A DNA stretch of 60,487 bases from contig JACPDY010000065.1 of the NCBI GenBank assembly GCA_016183775.1, positions 1 through 60,487 on the forward strand, given 5' to 3'. Source of the stretch: Bacteroidota bacterium (GTDB lineage Bacteria > Bacteroidota > Bacteroidia > JABDFU01). The position numbers were made by a program, and so were the translations under genes. Positions 46,376 through 54,705 of the stretch are shown one piece after another (within the stretch, counting starts at the first letter, position 1; every line of letters begins with the position of its first letter). A model generated the notes under the pieces. The model made no database searches, was not told the DNA's origin, and saw only the letters and a list, made by a program, of their open reading frames with translations.

Positions 46376-46395
46376 TTTCCGCACACACCATACAC

Positions 46396-46434
46396 CCTAC
46401 CCCTGTCAGGGCTTAAAACCCTGACAGGGGTAGG
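46396..46434. repeat. Long palindrome downstream of the RAYT gene
   Basis: CCTACCCCTGTCAGGG and CCCTGACAGGGGTAGG pair perfectly over 16 bases around a 7-base loop. The element ends 18 bases before the TTG start of mnmH, so it fills the space where that gene's promoter or leader would lie. It shares the CCTGTCAGG core with the RAYT-associated repeats. Confidence 0.75.
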
Positions 46435-46452
46435 ATTGAAAAAAACGCACAC

Positions 46453-47535
46453 TTGCCTACAAGTATCGACATCGAACAATTTCTTATCCTATCCCGGGAA
46501 TATCCAATACTGGATGTTCGCACGCCTGCTGAATTTGAAAAAGGCAATATCCCGGGAGCGCACAACCTGCCATTATTTACAAATGAAGAACGGGCTATTG
46601 TCGGAACTATTTACAAACAACAGGGCCGCCAACCTGCCCTCTTAAAGGGACTCGAACTTGTCGGCCCTAAAATGAAAGAACTTGTTTTAAAAGTTGAAAC
46701 CATTATTAATCAGGACACTACATCCATTGCCTCCTCTATGGAGTTTGTCCCGACAATGGAGGGAGAGAGGGCCGGGGTGAGATCTATTTTAATGCACTGC
46801 TGGCGTGGAGGGATGCGCAGCAGCAGTGTTGCCTGGCTGCTGGAATTATACGGGTACAAAGTTTATACGCTTAAAGGTGGGTATAAATTTTTCAGGCGAT
46901 ATGTTTTAGCAACTCTTGATGGTAACCGTAAGTACATTATACTGGGAGGACGAACAGGTTCGGGAAAAACTTTGGTTTTAAAAAAGCTGGCAGAACAATC
47001 GGAGCAGGTTGTAGATCTTGAAAAATTAGCACATCATAAAGGTTCCTCATTTGGTTCGATCGGAGAGGAAAAACAGCCAACACAGGAACAGTTTGAAAAT
47101 TGCCTGGCAATTGAACTTAAAAGGTTTGATCCGTTAAAACACATCTGGCTTGAAGATGAGAGCAGGCTGATCGGGAAAAAAGTAATACCGGCGGGCATGT
47201 GGGAACAGATGCGTGCAGCAAAAGTAGCTTACATCGATATCCCATTCAATATACGTGCTGAGTATTTAACAAAAGAATACGGGCAGTTCACCAAAAAAGA
47301 GTTAGCAGAAGCTATAACACGCATTACCAAGCGGCTTGGGGGGCTTCAGGCAAAACAAGCTTTGGAGGCACTTGAAGCCAATGATCTTAAAACCACCTGC
47401 GAAATATGCCTGGCCTATTACGACAAAACCTATGATCATGGGTTACAACAGCGTGAAACGGCAACCGTAAAAAAATACATATTTGAAAAAATAGATGCAG
47501 ATTTTATCGCGTCTGAAATAAAACAAGTAAAATGA
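46453..47535 (+). CDS. mnmH: tRNA 2-selenouridine synthase
   Basis: MnmH (SelU/YbbB) replaces sulfur with selenium at the wobble 2-thiouridine of some tRNAs. The rhodanese-like N-terminal domain has the active cysteine in HCWRGGMRS, and the C-terminal half has a P-loop (GGRTGSGKT). The start is TTG (MPTSIDIEQF); no ATG is available. An in-frame repeat insert (about residues 92-112, EFVPTMEGERAGVR) lies just before the catalytic HCWRGG motif. It neighbours selD, which makes the selenium donor. Confidence 0.9.
   Translation: MPTSIDIEQFLILSREYPILDVRTPAEFEKGNIPGAHNLPLFTNEERAIVGTIYKQQGRQPALLKGLELVGPKMKELVLKVETIINQDTTSIASSMEFVPTMEGERAGVRSILMHCWRGGMRSSSVAWLLELYGYKVYTLKGGYKFFRRYVLATLDGNRKYIILGGRTGSGKTLVLKKLAEQSEQVVDLEKLAHHKGSSFGSIGEEKQPTQEQFENCLAIELKRFDPLKHIWLEDESRLIGKKVIPAGMWEQMRAAKVAYIDIPFNIRAEYLTKEYGQFTKKELAEAITRITKRLGGLQAKQALEALEANDLKTTCEICLAYYDKTYDHGLQQRETATVKKYIFEKIDADFIASEIKQVK
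46729..46786. repeat. GGAGAGAGGGCCGGGGTGAG-type insertion inside mnmH
   Basis: The insert, ending in GGGCCGGGGTGAG, belongs to the class of Bacteroidota repeats built around CCTCTCC...GGAGAGGGCCGGGGTGAGG. It stays in frame and adds about 15-20 residues directly upstream of the catalytic HCWRGG motif of the rhodanese domain. Confidence 0.55.
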
Positions 47536-47542
47536 TCATTCG

Positions 47543-48580
47543 ATGAGCGAAATAAAACTGACTCAATACAGTCACAGTTCGGGTTGCGGCTGCAAAATAG
47601 CTCCACAAGTGCTTGAAGAGATATTAAGATCAGATGCCATTTCACCCATACACAATAAGTTAATTGTCGGGAACACTACCAACGACGATGCCGCTGTTTA
47701 CGACATGGGCAATGGAACGGGACTCATCAGCACCACCGACTTTTTTATGCCAATTGTCGACGACGCGTATGATTTTGGCCGCATTGCTTCAGCCAATGCC
47801 CTTAGCGATGTATACGCTATGGGTGGCCATCCGACACTTGCATTGGCTATTTTAGGCTGGCCTGTAAACAAATTACCTGTTGAACTGGCTAAAAAAGTAA
47901 TTGAAGGGGCCCGTAGTATTTGCTTAGAGGCCGGCATCCCTCTTGCAGGAGGACACAGTATTGATACGCTGGAACCGATGTTCGGATTATCGGCAAATGG
48001 TATTGTTGAATTGAAAAATTTAAAACAAAACTCAACAGCAAAAGAAGGTGACCTGATCTATATCACTAAGAAAATCGGTGTGGGCATTCTATCCACAGCA
48101 ACAAAACGAAATTTATTAAAAGAAGAACACAGGGGAATTGCGGTTGAACAAATGGTTAAACTCAATAAGTTCGGCACTGAACTCGCAAAAATTACCGGAG
48201 TTACAGCTATGACTGATGTTACCGGGTTCGGACTTCTGGGACATCTTATTGAAATCGCAGCAGGTTCAGGCTTGTCGGCGGAATTATATTACAGCAAAGT
48301 TCCCCTGATCGAAGGACTCGCTCATTATACAACCCAAATGTGCGTACCGGATAATACCTTCAAAAACTGGAACGCTTACGAACAACGAACGGAGGGAATA
48401 AGCGCAGAATCGCTACTCACTTTATGTGACCCGCAGACAAACGGGGGATTGCTTTTCACAATTGTGCCCAGCCTTAAAAATGAAGTTGAAGGACTAATGA
48501 AAGCGAATGGGCTGGGTGAATTTGCGCAGCCAATTGGCTTGATGAAAAAGAAGGATATAAAAACCATTTCGATAATTTAG
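47543..48580 (+). CDS. selD: Selenide, water dikinase
   Basis: SelD makes selenophosphate, the donor for selenouridine. In SSGCGCKI the usual Sec/Cys position is Cys15 and the second is Cys17, so this is the cysteine form. The GLISTTDFFMPIVDDAYDFGRIA block and the glycine-rich DVTGFGLLGH segment are standard for the family. It begins 7 bases after mnmH stops, so the two are co-expressed. Confidence 0.95.
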   Translation: MSEIKLTQYSHSSGCGCKIAPQVLEEILRSDAISPIHNKLIVGNTTNDDAAVYDMGNGTGLISTTDFFMPIVDDAYDFGRIASANALSDVYAMGGHPTLALAILGWPVNKLPVELAKKVIEGARSICLEAGIPLAGGHSIDTLEPMFGLSANGIVELKNLKQNSTAKEGDLIYITKKIGVGILSTATKRNLLKEEHRGIAVEQMVKLNKFGTELAKITGVTAMTDVTGFGLLGHLIEIAAGSGLSAELYYSKVPLIEGLAHYTTQMCVPDNTFKNWNAYEQRTEGISAESLLTLCDPQTNGGLLFTIVPSLKNEVEGLMKANGLGEFAQPIGLMKKKDIKTISII

Positions 48581-48630
48581 CGTCATTCTTTTTTATAGCT
48601 TTATTATTTCAATAAAGGATTGATAAAAAT

Positions 48631-48978
48631 ATGAAAATCATTGTAGAAGGTATCCGATTATATGCCTACCATGGCTGCATGGACGAAGAAGCCCGCATTG
48701 GAGGTAATTACTTAGTTGATGTTACCATCGAAGCCGACCTGAGTGAAGCGGCAAAAACCGACGACCTCTCCAAAACCATTGACTATTGTGAGGTATACGA
48801 AATTGTAAAGGCCGAAATGGCCATTCGTTCAAAACTGATCGAGCCGGTTGCGCAGCGAATTATTAATGATCTCAAAAAGAAATTTACCACACTTCAATAC
48901 GCGGAAGTAAAACTTACAAAGCTCAACCCTCCGATAAACGGAGATGTGGAAAAAGTAAGTGTTATAGTTCATTCCTGA
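48631..48978 (+). CDS. folB: Dihydroneopterin aldolase
   Basis: FolB converts dihydroneopterin to hydroxymethyl-dihydropterin in folate synthesis. The 115-residue length and the sequence (IRLYAYHGCMDEEARIGGNYLVDVTI, then TIDYCEVYEIVKAEM and AEVKLTKLNPPINGDVEKVSVIV) match the family. Its stop overlaps the next start by one base (TGATG). Confidence 0.93.
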   Translation: MKIIVEGIRLYAYHGCMDEEARIGGNYLVDVTIEADLSEAAKTDDLSKTIDYCEVYEIVKAEMAIRSKLIEPVAQRIINDLKKKFTTLQYAEVKLTKLNPPINGDVEKVSVIVHS

Positions 48979-49187
48979 TGCCGATAAAAAAGTGCGTTAA
49001 ATGTTCTCAGGATTTTCATTGTGGTGCCGAAAAAAGGGGCTGCTGGTGTGAACGCTACAATTTATCGTCCTCCACACTCGACAAATTACGACAACAGTAT
49101 GATAATTGCCTATGCGAATCCTGCATACGAGCCTATGCAATGCAGCAAAATGCGGCAAACAGTGAAGGATTGCCAATTAATTCTTAA
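48978..49187 (+). CDS. Cysteine-rich CWC-family small protein
   Basis: This 69-residue protein has the cysteine-rich CWC pattern, CVKCSQDFHCGAEKRGCWCERY followed by NCLCESC. It probably binds a metal ion. It is translationally coupled to folB (one-base overlap), an arrangement that suggests a shared transcript but not a shared function. Confidence 0.8.
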   Translation: MPIKKCVKCSQDFHCGAEKRGCWCERYNLSSSTLDKLRQQYDNCLCESCIRAYAMQQNAANSEGLPINS

Positions 49188-49205
49188 ATTCGTAGTTCTT
49201 AAAAA

Positions 49206-49276
49206 GGACAGGTGGCCGAGAGGCTAGGCTCAGCTCTGCAAAAGCTGCTACAGCGGTTCGAATCCGCTCCTGTCCT
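49206..49276 (+). tRNA. tRNA-Cys (GCA anticodon)
   Basis: The sequence folds as a full tRNA: acceptor GGACAGG/CCTGTCC, anticodon stem CAGCT/AGCTG with loop CTGCAAA (anticodon GCA), T arm AGCGG-TTCGAAT-CCGCT and discriminator T, as usual for tRNA-Cys. CCA is not encoded. Its 3' end is repeated at 53822-53836 and partly at 53998-54009, marking it as an integration site. Confidence 0.95.
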
Positions 49277-49278
49277 CT

Positions 49279-49314
49279 AAAACCCTTGAAATTATTCTTT
49301 TTCAAGGGTTTTTT
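49279..49314 (+). terminator. Terminator after tRNA-Cys
   Basis: AAACCCTTGAA (49280-49290) and TTCAAGGGTTT (49301-49311) form a hairpin with a 10-base loop, followed by T residues. It lies directly after the tRNA. The gap from here to the next gene (49493) shows nothing else recognisable. Confidence 0.8.
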
Positions 49315-49492
49315 CATTTTCGGTAGAGTATGAAAATAAAGTATTTACAATCTTTTTCTAGCAAAACAGTAAACTATTACCTTTTAGATGATTTTTTGCC
49401 TAAATTGCTGTATTGAAGCCTTCGATTGTGACACAAATACACATTAACCCTAATTCTCCAATGAATTAATTAAAACCATAAACCATTTGCAA

Positions 49493-50899
49493 ATGAAAAA
49501 CTACTATCTACTGTTGCTTCTAGTATTATTTGGAAACATTAAAACTAAAGCTCAATATTCCAAACTGTACGACTTTCTTGGTGGTACAAATCTCAAAAAC
49601 CCATCTAGTTCATTGGTGCTTAATGGAAATGTGCTATATGGGACAACAGATCAGGGTGGAACATATGGCTATGGCGGCATTTTTAAGATCAATACTGACG
49701 GAACAGGATTTACCAGTTTACATGACCTTAACCTTTCACTGGGAGCATATCCACGTGGATTAATGCTTTCAGGAAATGTATTATACGGCACATCCCCAAA
49801 TGATGGTGATAACAGTCAAGGCTGTATTTTCAAGATTAATACAGATGGTACTGGATTTGGCAAATTAGTTGATTTTGATATAGATGTAAATGGTGCTACT
49901 CCATATGGAAATTTAATACTTTCCGGGAGTGTATTATACGGAGCAACGTCATACGGCGCTTCATCTTCTTTTGGTAGTATTTTTAAAGTAAACACAGATG
50001 GAACTGGATTTACAACAATTTACGATTTCACTAATTCGTCAAATGGAAGTCGACCAATGGGCCCTCTTATACTTTCAGGAAGTGTCTTATATGGGGCAAC
50101 ATTGGAAGGTGGCACGAATGGTTATGGATGCCTTTTCAAAATAAATGTTGATGGAACTGGGTATTCCAAATTGCATGACTTTAATATTACCACTGAATCT
50201 AGTCCATCTCCGCTTGTTTTATCTGGTACTGAATTATTTGGATCGGCTGCTGGGGGTAGCCTTGGCGTTGGCTGTATATTCAAAATTAATACTAGTGGTG
50301 CTGGATATTCAAAATTATTTGACTTTAGTACAATAACAGGCGCTGATGGCCCAGGTTATCTTACTGTTGCAAATAATTATCTGTATGGATTTGCGAATGG
50401 TGGAGTTAACAATAATGGGGTCATTTTCAAAATCAAAACTGATGGCACAGGTTATTCTAAATTGTTTGACTTTAAATGTTCTACGAGTGGCTGCGATCCA
50501 ATTGGCTCTTTGACTCCTTCATCGAATGGCTTTTATGGCCTTACAATAAATGGTGGTGCAAATGACCTAGGAGTTATTTTTAAATATGCTGCTCCATTAT
50601 CAATTGAAGATTTTGAAAGAAATGAACCAATGGCTCTTCGAGTCTACCCGAACCCCATAATTACAACTATTGAAAATAGTTTATCACTGAAGTTTCCTGA
50701 TCTTCAGAAAGAAACTCCGGTGTTAATTGAGTTACGAAATATACTTGGTGAAAAATATTATTCAAAAACAATAATGACTGACACCCAAGGTAGTGGAACT
50801 CTTCCGATAGAAGATAGTCAATGCTTTGCGAAAGGCATTTATATGATTAGTGCATTGTATAACAATAAACTACTCAGTAATAAAATAGTTGTAGAATAA
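49493..50899 (+). CDS. T9SS-sorted GloVer-repeat protein
   Basis: This 468-residue secreted protein has a signal peptide (YYLLLLLVLFGNIKTKAQ). It carries about nine tandem repeats of roughly 40 residues with the core LxSGxxLYGxTxxGGxxxxGxIFKINxDGTGF, the GloVer-type choice-of-anchor repeat. It ends with a type A sorting domain (RVYPNPIITTIENSLSLKFP...GIYMISALYNNKLLSNKIVVE). Such repeats probably form a beta-propeller-like surface structure. An ATG at 49493 is a better start than the TTG two codons earlier. Confidence 0.88.
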   Translation: MKNYYLLLLLVLFGNIKTKAQYSKLYDFLGGTNLKNPSSSLVLNGNVLYGTTDQGGTYGYGGIFKINTDGTGFTSLHDLNLSLGAYPRGLMLSGNVLYGTSPNDGDNSQGCIFKINTDGTGFGKLVDFDIDVNGATPYGNLILSGSVLYGATSYGASSSFGSIFKVNTDGTGFTTIYDFTNSSNGSRPMGPLILSGSVLYGATLEGGTNGYGCLFKINVDGTGYSKLHDFNITTESSPSPLVLSGTELFGSAAGGSLGVGCIFKINTSGAGYSKLFDFSTITGADGPGYLTVANNYLYGFANGGVNNNGVIFKIKTDGTGYSKLFDFKCSTSGCDPIGSLTPSSNGFYGLTINGGANDLGVIFKYAAPLSIEDFERNEPMALRVYPNPIITTIENSLSLKFPDLQKETPVLIELRNILGEKYYSKTIMTDTQGSGTLPIEDSQCFAKGIYMISALYNNKLLSNKIVVE

Positions 50900-51219
50900 C
50901 CTTAGGATAGGTCCATACATTCTCAACGAAATAACGGTTTTAATTGACCGCATGTTTGACCGAATAGGTATTTCAATTTTTAATCATCACAATTGACGGG
51001 AGATTGTATAAGATAGGTGGGGTCTGAGTTGGACTTGAACCCTTTGAATCCTGTTCGGACAACACAATCAAACAAAAAGGGTTGCAATCTGAAGAAGTTC
51101 AAATGCTCGCTACGATACACAAACATGCATTCCATCCGGCAACGCTAGGGTAAAACGTCTATTTATTGTTTGTTTATGATGGTAAAATGGGGCAACTTTG
51201 CCTCCCTTAATTTATTTAC
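50900..51219. other. Gap before the SIR2 gene
   Basis: I see no gene here. The stretch has a region whose reverse complement vaguely resembles the end of a tRNA (GGTTCAAGTCC from TTGGACTTGAACC, about 51029-51041), but no acceptor or T stem pairs, so I do not call it. A TTGACCGAATAGG-like word near 50963 resembles sequence around 54443. The 3' end carries the likely SIR2-gene promoter. Confidence 0.4.
51170..51200 (+). promoter_or_regulatory. Candidate promoter of the SIR2-like gene
   Basis: TTG (51170-51172) is followed after 20 bases by CAACTTTG (51193-51200). This differs from TAnnTTTG only at the first base. The SIR2-like start codon is 20 bases downstream. Confidence 0.4.
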
Positions 51220-52824
51220 ATGTTGCTATCAGAATTTGTACGACTATATCCTTTACGGGCAAAACAATTCGCGTGGTTTTTTGGAGCTGGTACCTCCGTT
51301 TCAGCAGGTATGCCGACAGCAAGTGATTTAGTATGGGAATTTAAGAGAAGGATTTATTGTTCTTTAGAAAGATATGATATTTCACTTTTCAATAATTTAT
51401 CCGATCCCGCAATAAGAAATCAAATCCAATCTTACTTTGATGCTAAGCAAAGTTATCCTAAGAGTAATTCAACAGATGAATATTCCGTCTATTTCGAGGA
51501 GGCGTATCCTTCAGCTACCGATAGAAGTACATATTTAATGCAGCAGCTTCAGGGAATGCAAAATAGTTTTGGACATAAAGTTATTGGAGTATTAATGAAA
51601 AACGATTTAATAAGACTCATTTTTACTACCAACTTTGATAAAGCATTTGAAAACGCGGCAGTAGGACAATTTAAAACTATGGATAATTTTTTTGTAGCAA
51701 CGTTAGATAACATCTCCACTGCCGTCCAAAAATATCATTCAGATTTAAGGCCTTACATTACAAAAATACACGGCGATTATTTTTCGGAAAAACTAAAAAA
51801 TACCAGTACAGAGCTTCAAGAACAAGATAAAAAACTAGTTAATGAGTTAGGGCGGACTCATTCTCCTCTCGAAAGGGTAAACTATTTGCCTTCATTTACT
51901 GGATTTGAAAATACATTTAAGACGAAAATTGAATTACTTGCTGAAGGATCATCCGTACAGATCGATGGAAATAAAATTCAAAGCACCTCAAATAAGCCAT
52001 ACATTACCTTAAGCCAAGAACTTGGGAACGCAATACGAAGTATGAGTCAGAGGAAACAGGATTTTGATGTTTTATTTATTTATCTACCCGAAATTTGGAA
52101 GGCAGGATTTGAGGATGCTGATACGGGATTCGATCTCCATGATTTTCTTAAAGCAACTACAGCCATAAATAGTATCCCTACTCAAATATTAAGGGAAGGG
52201 AGTGTAATAAAATACAGGTGTCGATGTAGTGTAATGTGGAGACTTGGTATTGCACTATATGTGAAAGCGGGCGGTGTTCCTTGGAAATTGGCAGCAATGG
52301 ATGAAGAGACGGCCTTCTTAGGTTTAAGTTATTCAACACGTTTTAATCAACAAACAAACCAATTTGATTTTACAACATGTTGTAGCCAAGTTTTTGACTC
52401 AGATGGAACTGGATTGGAATTCATTGCTTATGATGCGGGGGAACTTGATTTTAGAATTGGTGAAAATCCGTTTTTAACTCGGTCAGAAATGCGTAAGCTT
52501 TTGTCGAAGAGCCTAAGTTTATATCAGAAGCGCCACTCTGGAAGATCACCCAAACGGCTTATTGTTCATAAAACAACTCATTTCACAAGAAATGAAATTG
52601 ATGGAGCGTTTGATGCAATTCCAGGAAATATAAAATTGGAGCTATTACAAATTGTGGAGAATACTAACTGGCGAGGGATAAAATATGTGAACTCCAATGG
52701 TAAGCCAGTAGCAGATAATTTTCCAATCGATCGGGGTAGCTACTTGCAAACAGGGTCTCAAGAGGTTATGCTATGGACACAAGGCAATGTTGTATTAAAT
52801 GGAAAGAACTTTTTTAAAGTCTAA
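51220..52824 (+). CDS. SIR2-like domain protein (defence-type NADase candidate)
   Basis: This 534-residue protein has the SIR2-type NAD-binding signature: FFGAGTSVSAGMP (residues 20-32), FTTNFDKAFE and the catalytic-type histidine in ITKIHGDYF. This matches the SIR2_2 group that often acts as an NADase in phage defence. The C-terminal half is a separate domain of unknown fold that could sense the trigger. It precedes a GIY-YIG-like gene by 17 bases. The pair lies between tRNA-Cys and a repeat of its 3' end. The defence role is inferred from family and context. Confidence 0.8.
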   Translation: MLLSEFVRLYPLRAKQFAWFFGAGTSVSAGMPTASDLVWEFKRRIYCSLERYDISLFNNLSDPAIRNQIQSYFDAKQSYPKSNSTDEYSVYFEEAYPSATDRSTYLMQQLQGMQNSFGHKVIGVLMKNDLIRLIFTTNFDKAFENAAVGQFKTMDNFFVATLDNISTAVQKYHSDLRPYITKIHGDYFSEKLKNTSTELQEQDKKLVNELGRTHSPLERVNYLPSFTGFENTFKTKIELLAEGSSVQIDGNKIQSTSNKPYITLSQELGNAIRSMSQRKQDFDVLFIYLPEIWKAGFEDADTGFDLHDFLKATTAINSIPTQILREGSVIKYRCRCSVMWRLGIALYVKAGGVPWKLAAMDEETAFLGLSYSTRFNQQTNQFDFTTCCSQVFDSDGTGLEFIAYDAGELDFRIGENPFLTRSEMRKLLSKSLSLYQKRHSGRSPKRLIVHKTTHFTRNEIDGAFDAIPGNIKLELLQIVENTNWRGIKYVNSNGKPVADNFPIDRGSYLQTGSQEVMLWTQGNVVLNGKNFFKV

Positions 52825-52841
52825 CAGTCGAAAACGGAAAT

Positions 52842-53558
52842 TTGTATTTAACTTTTTTAGTTAGCAAACAAGGAAATCAATTCTTCGAAAGAATTTTATT
52901 TGAAAATCCTTTTCATCCAACTTCTGACATTAAATTAAATACAGAATTTCCGTATGGAAGGTTTTCATTGAATGACTCTGACGGGAACGTATTTATTTCA
53001 AAATGTGCATTTTTCTTGGATAATCATTCTTCTCAATTAGTCCATAAAGAAATTGCCGATTATGAGATTTTATATATCGGTCAGGCAATGCAAGGATCAG
53101 ATAACCTTCCAGTAAAAAAGCGATTAGACAAGCATCAGACATTCCCGAAAATCCTTTCAGATTACAACCAGAATCATCCTGACAAGGAAATATTTTTATT
53201 AATCTCAGCTGTGAAAGAATCTGCATTAATGGATGTAAGAAAACCCTCCTCAACAGAGTCAAAACATTTTTACAATAATGTAAAGAGAGAATTACTTACT
53301 AAGGATAAAATAAAAAGAAAATCTACACTTACATTATATGAAGCTGGTTTAATTAACTACTTTAAACCATCCTACAATACCATATATGTTGACAGTATGC
53401 CTGCCAAATCATCACCCCTTTTCAATGGTCTAAAAAAAATTAATTTATCAAAATTTACTATAGAATTTGAACCAACATTACCGTTTAAATTATATACTTC
53501 TTCGACCGGGAGGATTCAAGGTCATACCAGGGAATATAACTTTCGGGATTTAAGTTAA
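52842..53558 (+). CDS. GIY-YIG-like protein paired with SIR2 gene
   Basis: This 238-residue protein shows most of the GIY-YIG fold residues: Tyr78-Ile-Gly80 (ILYIGQA), Arg94 and His98 (KKRLDKHQTFPKIL), Glu167 in TLYEAGLINYFKPSYNT, and Asn179. The first GIY strand is not clear, so it may be a degenerate or specialised member. The start is uncertain: only a TTG (52842) is available after an in-frame stop at 52815. Its position suggests a two-gene unit with the SIR2-like protein. Confidence 0.6.
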   Translation: MYLTFLVSKQGNQFFERILFENPFHPTSDIKLNTEFPYGRFSLNDSDGNVFISKCAFFLDNHSSQLVHKEIADYEILYIGQAMQGSDNLPVKKRLDKHQTFPKILSDYNQNHPDKEIFLLISAVKESALMDVRKPSSTESKHFYNNVKRELLTKDKIKRKSTLTLYEAGLINYFKPSYNTIYVDSMPAKSSPLFNGLKKINLSKFTIEFEPTLPFKLYTSSTGRIQGHTREYNFRDLS

Positions 53559-53821
53559 GTAGCTGATCTATTTTGTATGTTAGATCGAATCAGTTTCCCC
53601 TATCCCAAATCCAACATATTCGCGCATGTCAGAAAGAAACATGTTTGAGGTGATATATTCTCTCAAAGAGCTACTGTTTATTAATAGATACTTAACAGGT
53701 ACCGAATTCGGTCAAATATTTATACGTATGTACAGATGTTTATACGATTTAAATTGAACTGGGGCAAAGCTAAACATTGCGTAGAAAGGTGTAGAAGTGT
53801 TTATAGGTGTAATCTCATAGC

Positions 53822-53836
53822 TCCGCTCCTGTCCTC
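53822..53836 (+). repeat. Repeat of the tRNA-Cys 3' end (candidate att site)
   Basis: TCCGCTCCTGTCCTC is an exact 15-base copy of tRNA-Cys positions 49263-49277. No tRNA body precedes it. A strong terminator follows at 53847-53875. It probably marks the far end of DNA integrated at the tRNA. Confidence 0.6.
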
Positions 53837-53846
53837 GGATAAAAGT

Positions 53847-53875
53847 AAAAGGTCAGCCAGTTCGGCTGACCTTTT
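53847..53875. terminator. Strong hairpin terminator after the tRNA-Cys repeat
   Basis: AAAAGGTCAGCC and GGCTGACCTTTT form a perfect 12-base stem with a 5-base loop, followed by T residues (GTTTTTT). It may be the original terminator of the tRNA-Cys gene before insertion. Confidence 0.8.
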
Positions 53876-53927
53876 GTTTTTTCGGAATGACAATCAAGCT
53901 TCGCTTGAATTGGCATGGAGAAAAAAG

Positions 53928-53963
53928 AAAATCAATCCCGCTTAGGCGGGATTGATTTTTTGC
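53928..53963. terminator. Second hairpin terminator
   Basis: AAATCAATCCCGC and GCGGGATTGATTT pair fully around TTAG, followed by T residues. It lies between two copies of the tRNA-Cys 3' end. An imperfect CAAGCTTCGCTTG-type inverted repeat lies just upstream (53891-53912). Confidence 0.75.
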
Positions 53964-53997
53964 TTTGTGACTCCAGGTAAATAGCGGATCATGAAAT

Positions 53998-54009
53998 AAT
54001 CCGCTCCTG
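53998..54009 (+). repeat. Partial second repeat of the tRNA-Cys 3' end
   Basis: AATCCGCTCCTG matches tRNA-Cys positions 49261-49272 exactly. It is preceded by AGCGGAT, which can pair with ATCCGCT across CATGAAATA, like a decayed T arm. It could be an older integration footprint. Between 53559 and 54114 I see no gene, only these repeats and terminators. Confidence 0.45.
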
Positions 54010-54114
54010 CACTCAGTTAATCCACAACAATTGCTTAAAATTAGTCTTGATAAATAGGGAGCCCATCATAATCCCCGATTAGGTATCTTTAGAGGAAAGA
54101 AATTAAAATATATT

Positions 54115-54435
54115 ATGGAACTTACTTTTAATAGAGGCATTCAGAGCAACCCAGATAAGTTGTCACACACAATTACCTTTTTTCAAAAAAACTTTATGGT
54201 GTTAAATTGCACCTTTGATATCGGGTTTGAAAGTGCAGATAGTATTATTTTCTCTGTTAAAGAAAATGGGGACGAAATACTTAGAATAGTACTTAAAGAT
54301 TGTATGGACCTATATATGCCGGAAAGCAATATGATAAATATAAATAAACTAATTGCCAAACAGAAGAATTCTATTGAAATTACTATAGTAGAACATAGTG
54401 ATAAACCGTTTGATTTAACGCTAACTTATATTTGA
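54115..54435 (+). CDS. Hypothetical protein of 106 residues
   Basis: I do not recognise this protein. It is short and soluble-looking, with alternating strand-like segments and no cysteine cluster beyond two scattered residues. A TATCTTTA element at 54084-54091 upstream supports expression. It lies just outside the tRNA-Cys repeats and has no partner gene on the same strand nearby. Confidence 0.5.
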   Translation: MELTFNRGIQSNPDKLSHTITFFQKNFMVLNCTFDIGFESADSIIFSVKENGDEILRIVLKDCMDLYMPESNMININKLIAKQKNSIEITIVEHSDKPFDLTLTYI

Positions 54436-54474
54436 CTGTATGTTTGACGGATTTCGGAATGGAACAGAATTCAA

Positions 54475-54705
54475 CTATTTCATATGTATCTTCTTCACAA
54501 TTCTCTTTATTTCATAATAATCTTTGTTTTTAATGGCTTTGGTCAATATTCTGTTCTCAACTTTATTAAGGGTGATCCTGGTTTCCCCCAGACTCAAAAC
54601 GCCTAAAATGCCCGGCTTGCCTTTGAAGCCATCCGATAAGAGATCGTACGCTGTTTTTACATTTTCCTTGTTAAATTGTCCACTTTCCATGGCATTTCTG
54701 TTCAA
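54475..54705 (-). CDS. Hypothetical small protein of 76 residues
   Basis: The frame encodes a basic helical protein (ENVKTAYDLLSDGFKGKPGILGVLSLGETRITLNKVENRILTKAI). The composition looks protein-like, but no family is recognised and no promoter was found. It could be chance. Confidence 0.4.
   Translation of the reverse strand: MNRNAMESGQFNKENVKTAYDLLSDGFKGKPGILGVLSLGETRITLNKVENRILTKAIKNKDYYEIKRIVKKIHMK

Noticed and set aside
51000-51060. tRNA-like end near the SIR2 gene (reverse complement GGTTCAAGTCC)
   Set aside because: No acceptor or T-stem pairing and no D or anticodon arm could be built, so it is not called as a tRNA.
52805-52845. Possible frameshift joining the SIR2-like and GIY-YIG-like genes
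   Set aside because: A -1 shift at the T-run meets an in-frame stop (52815), and no standard slippery heptamer is in register. Separate genes are simpler.
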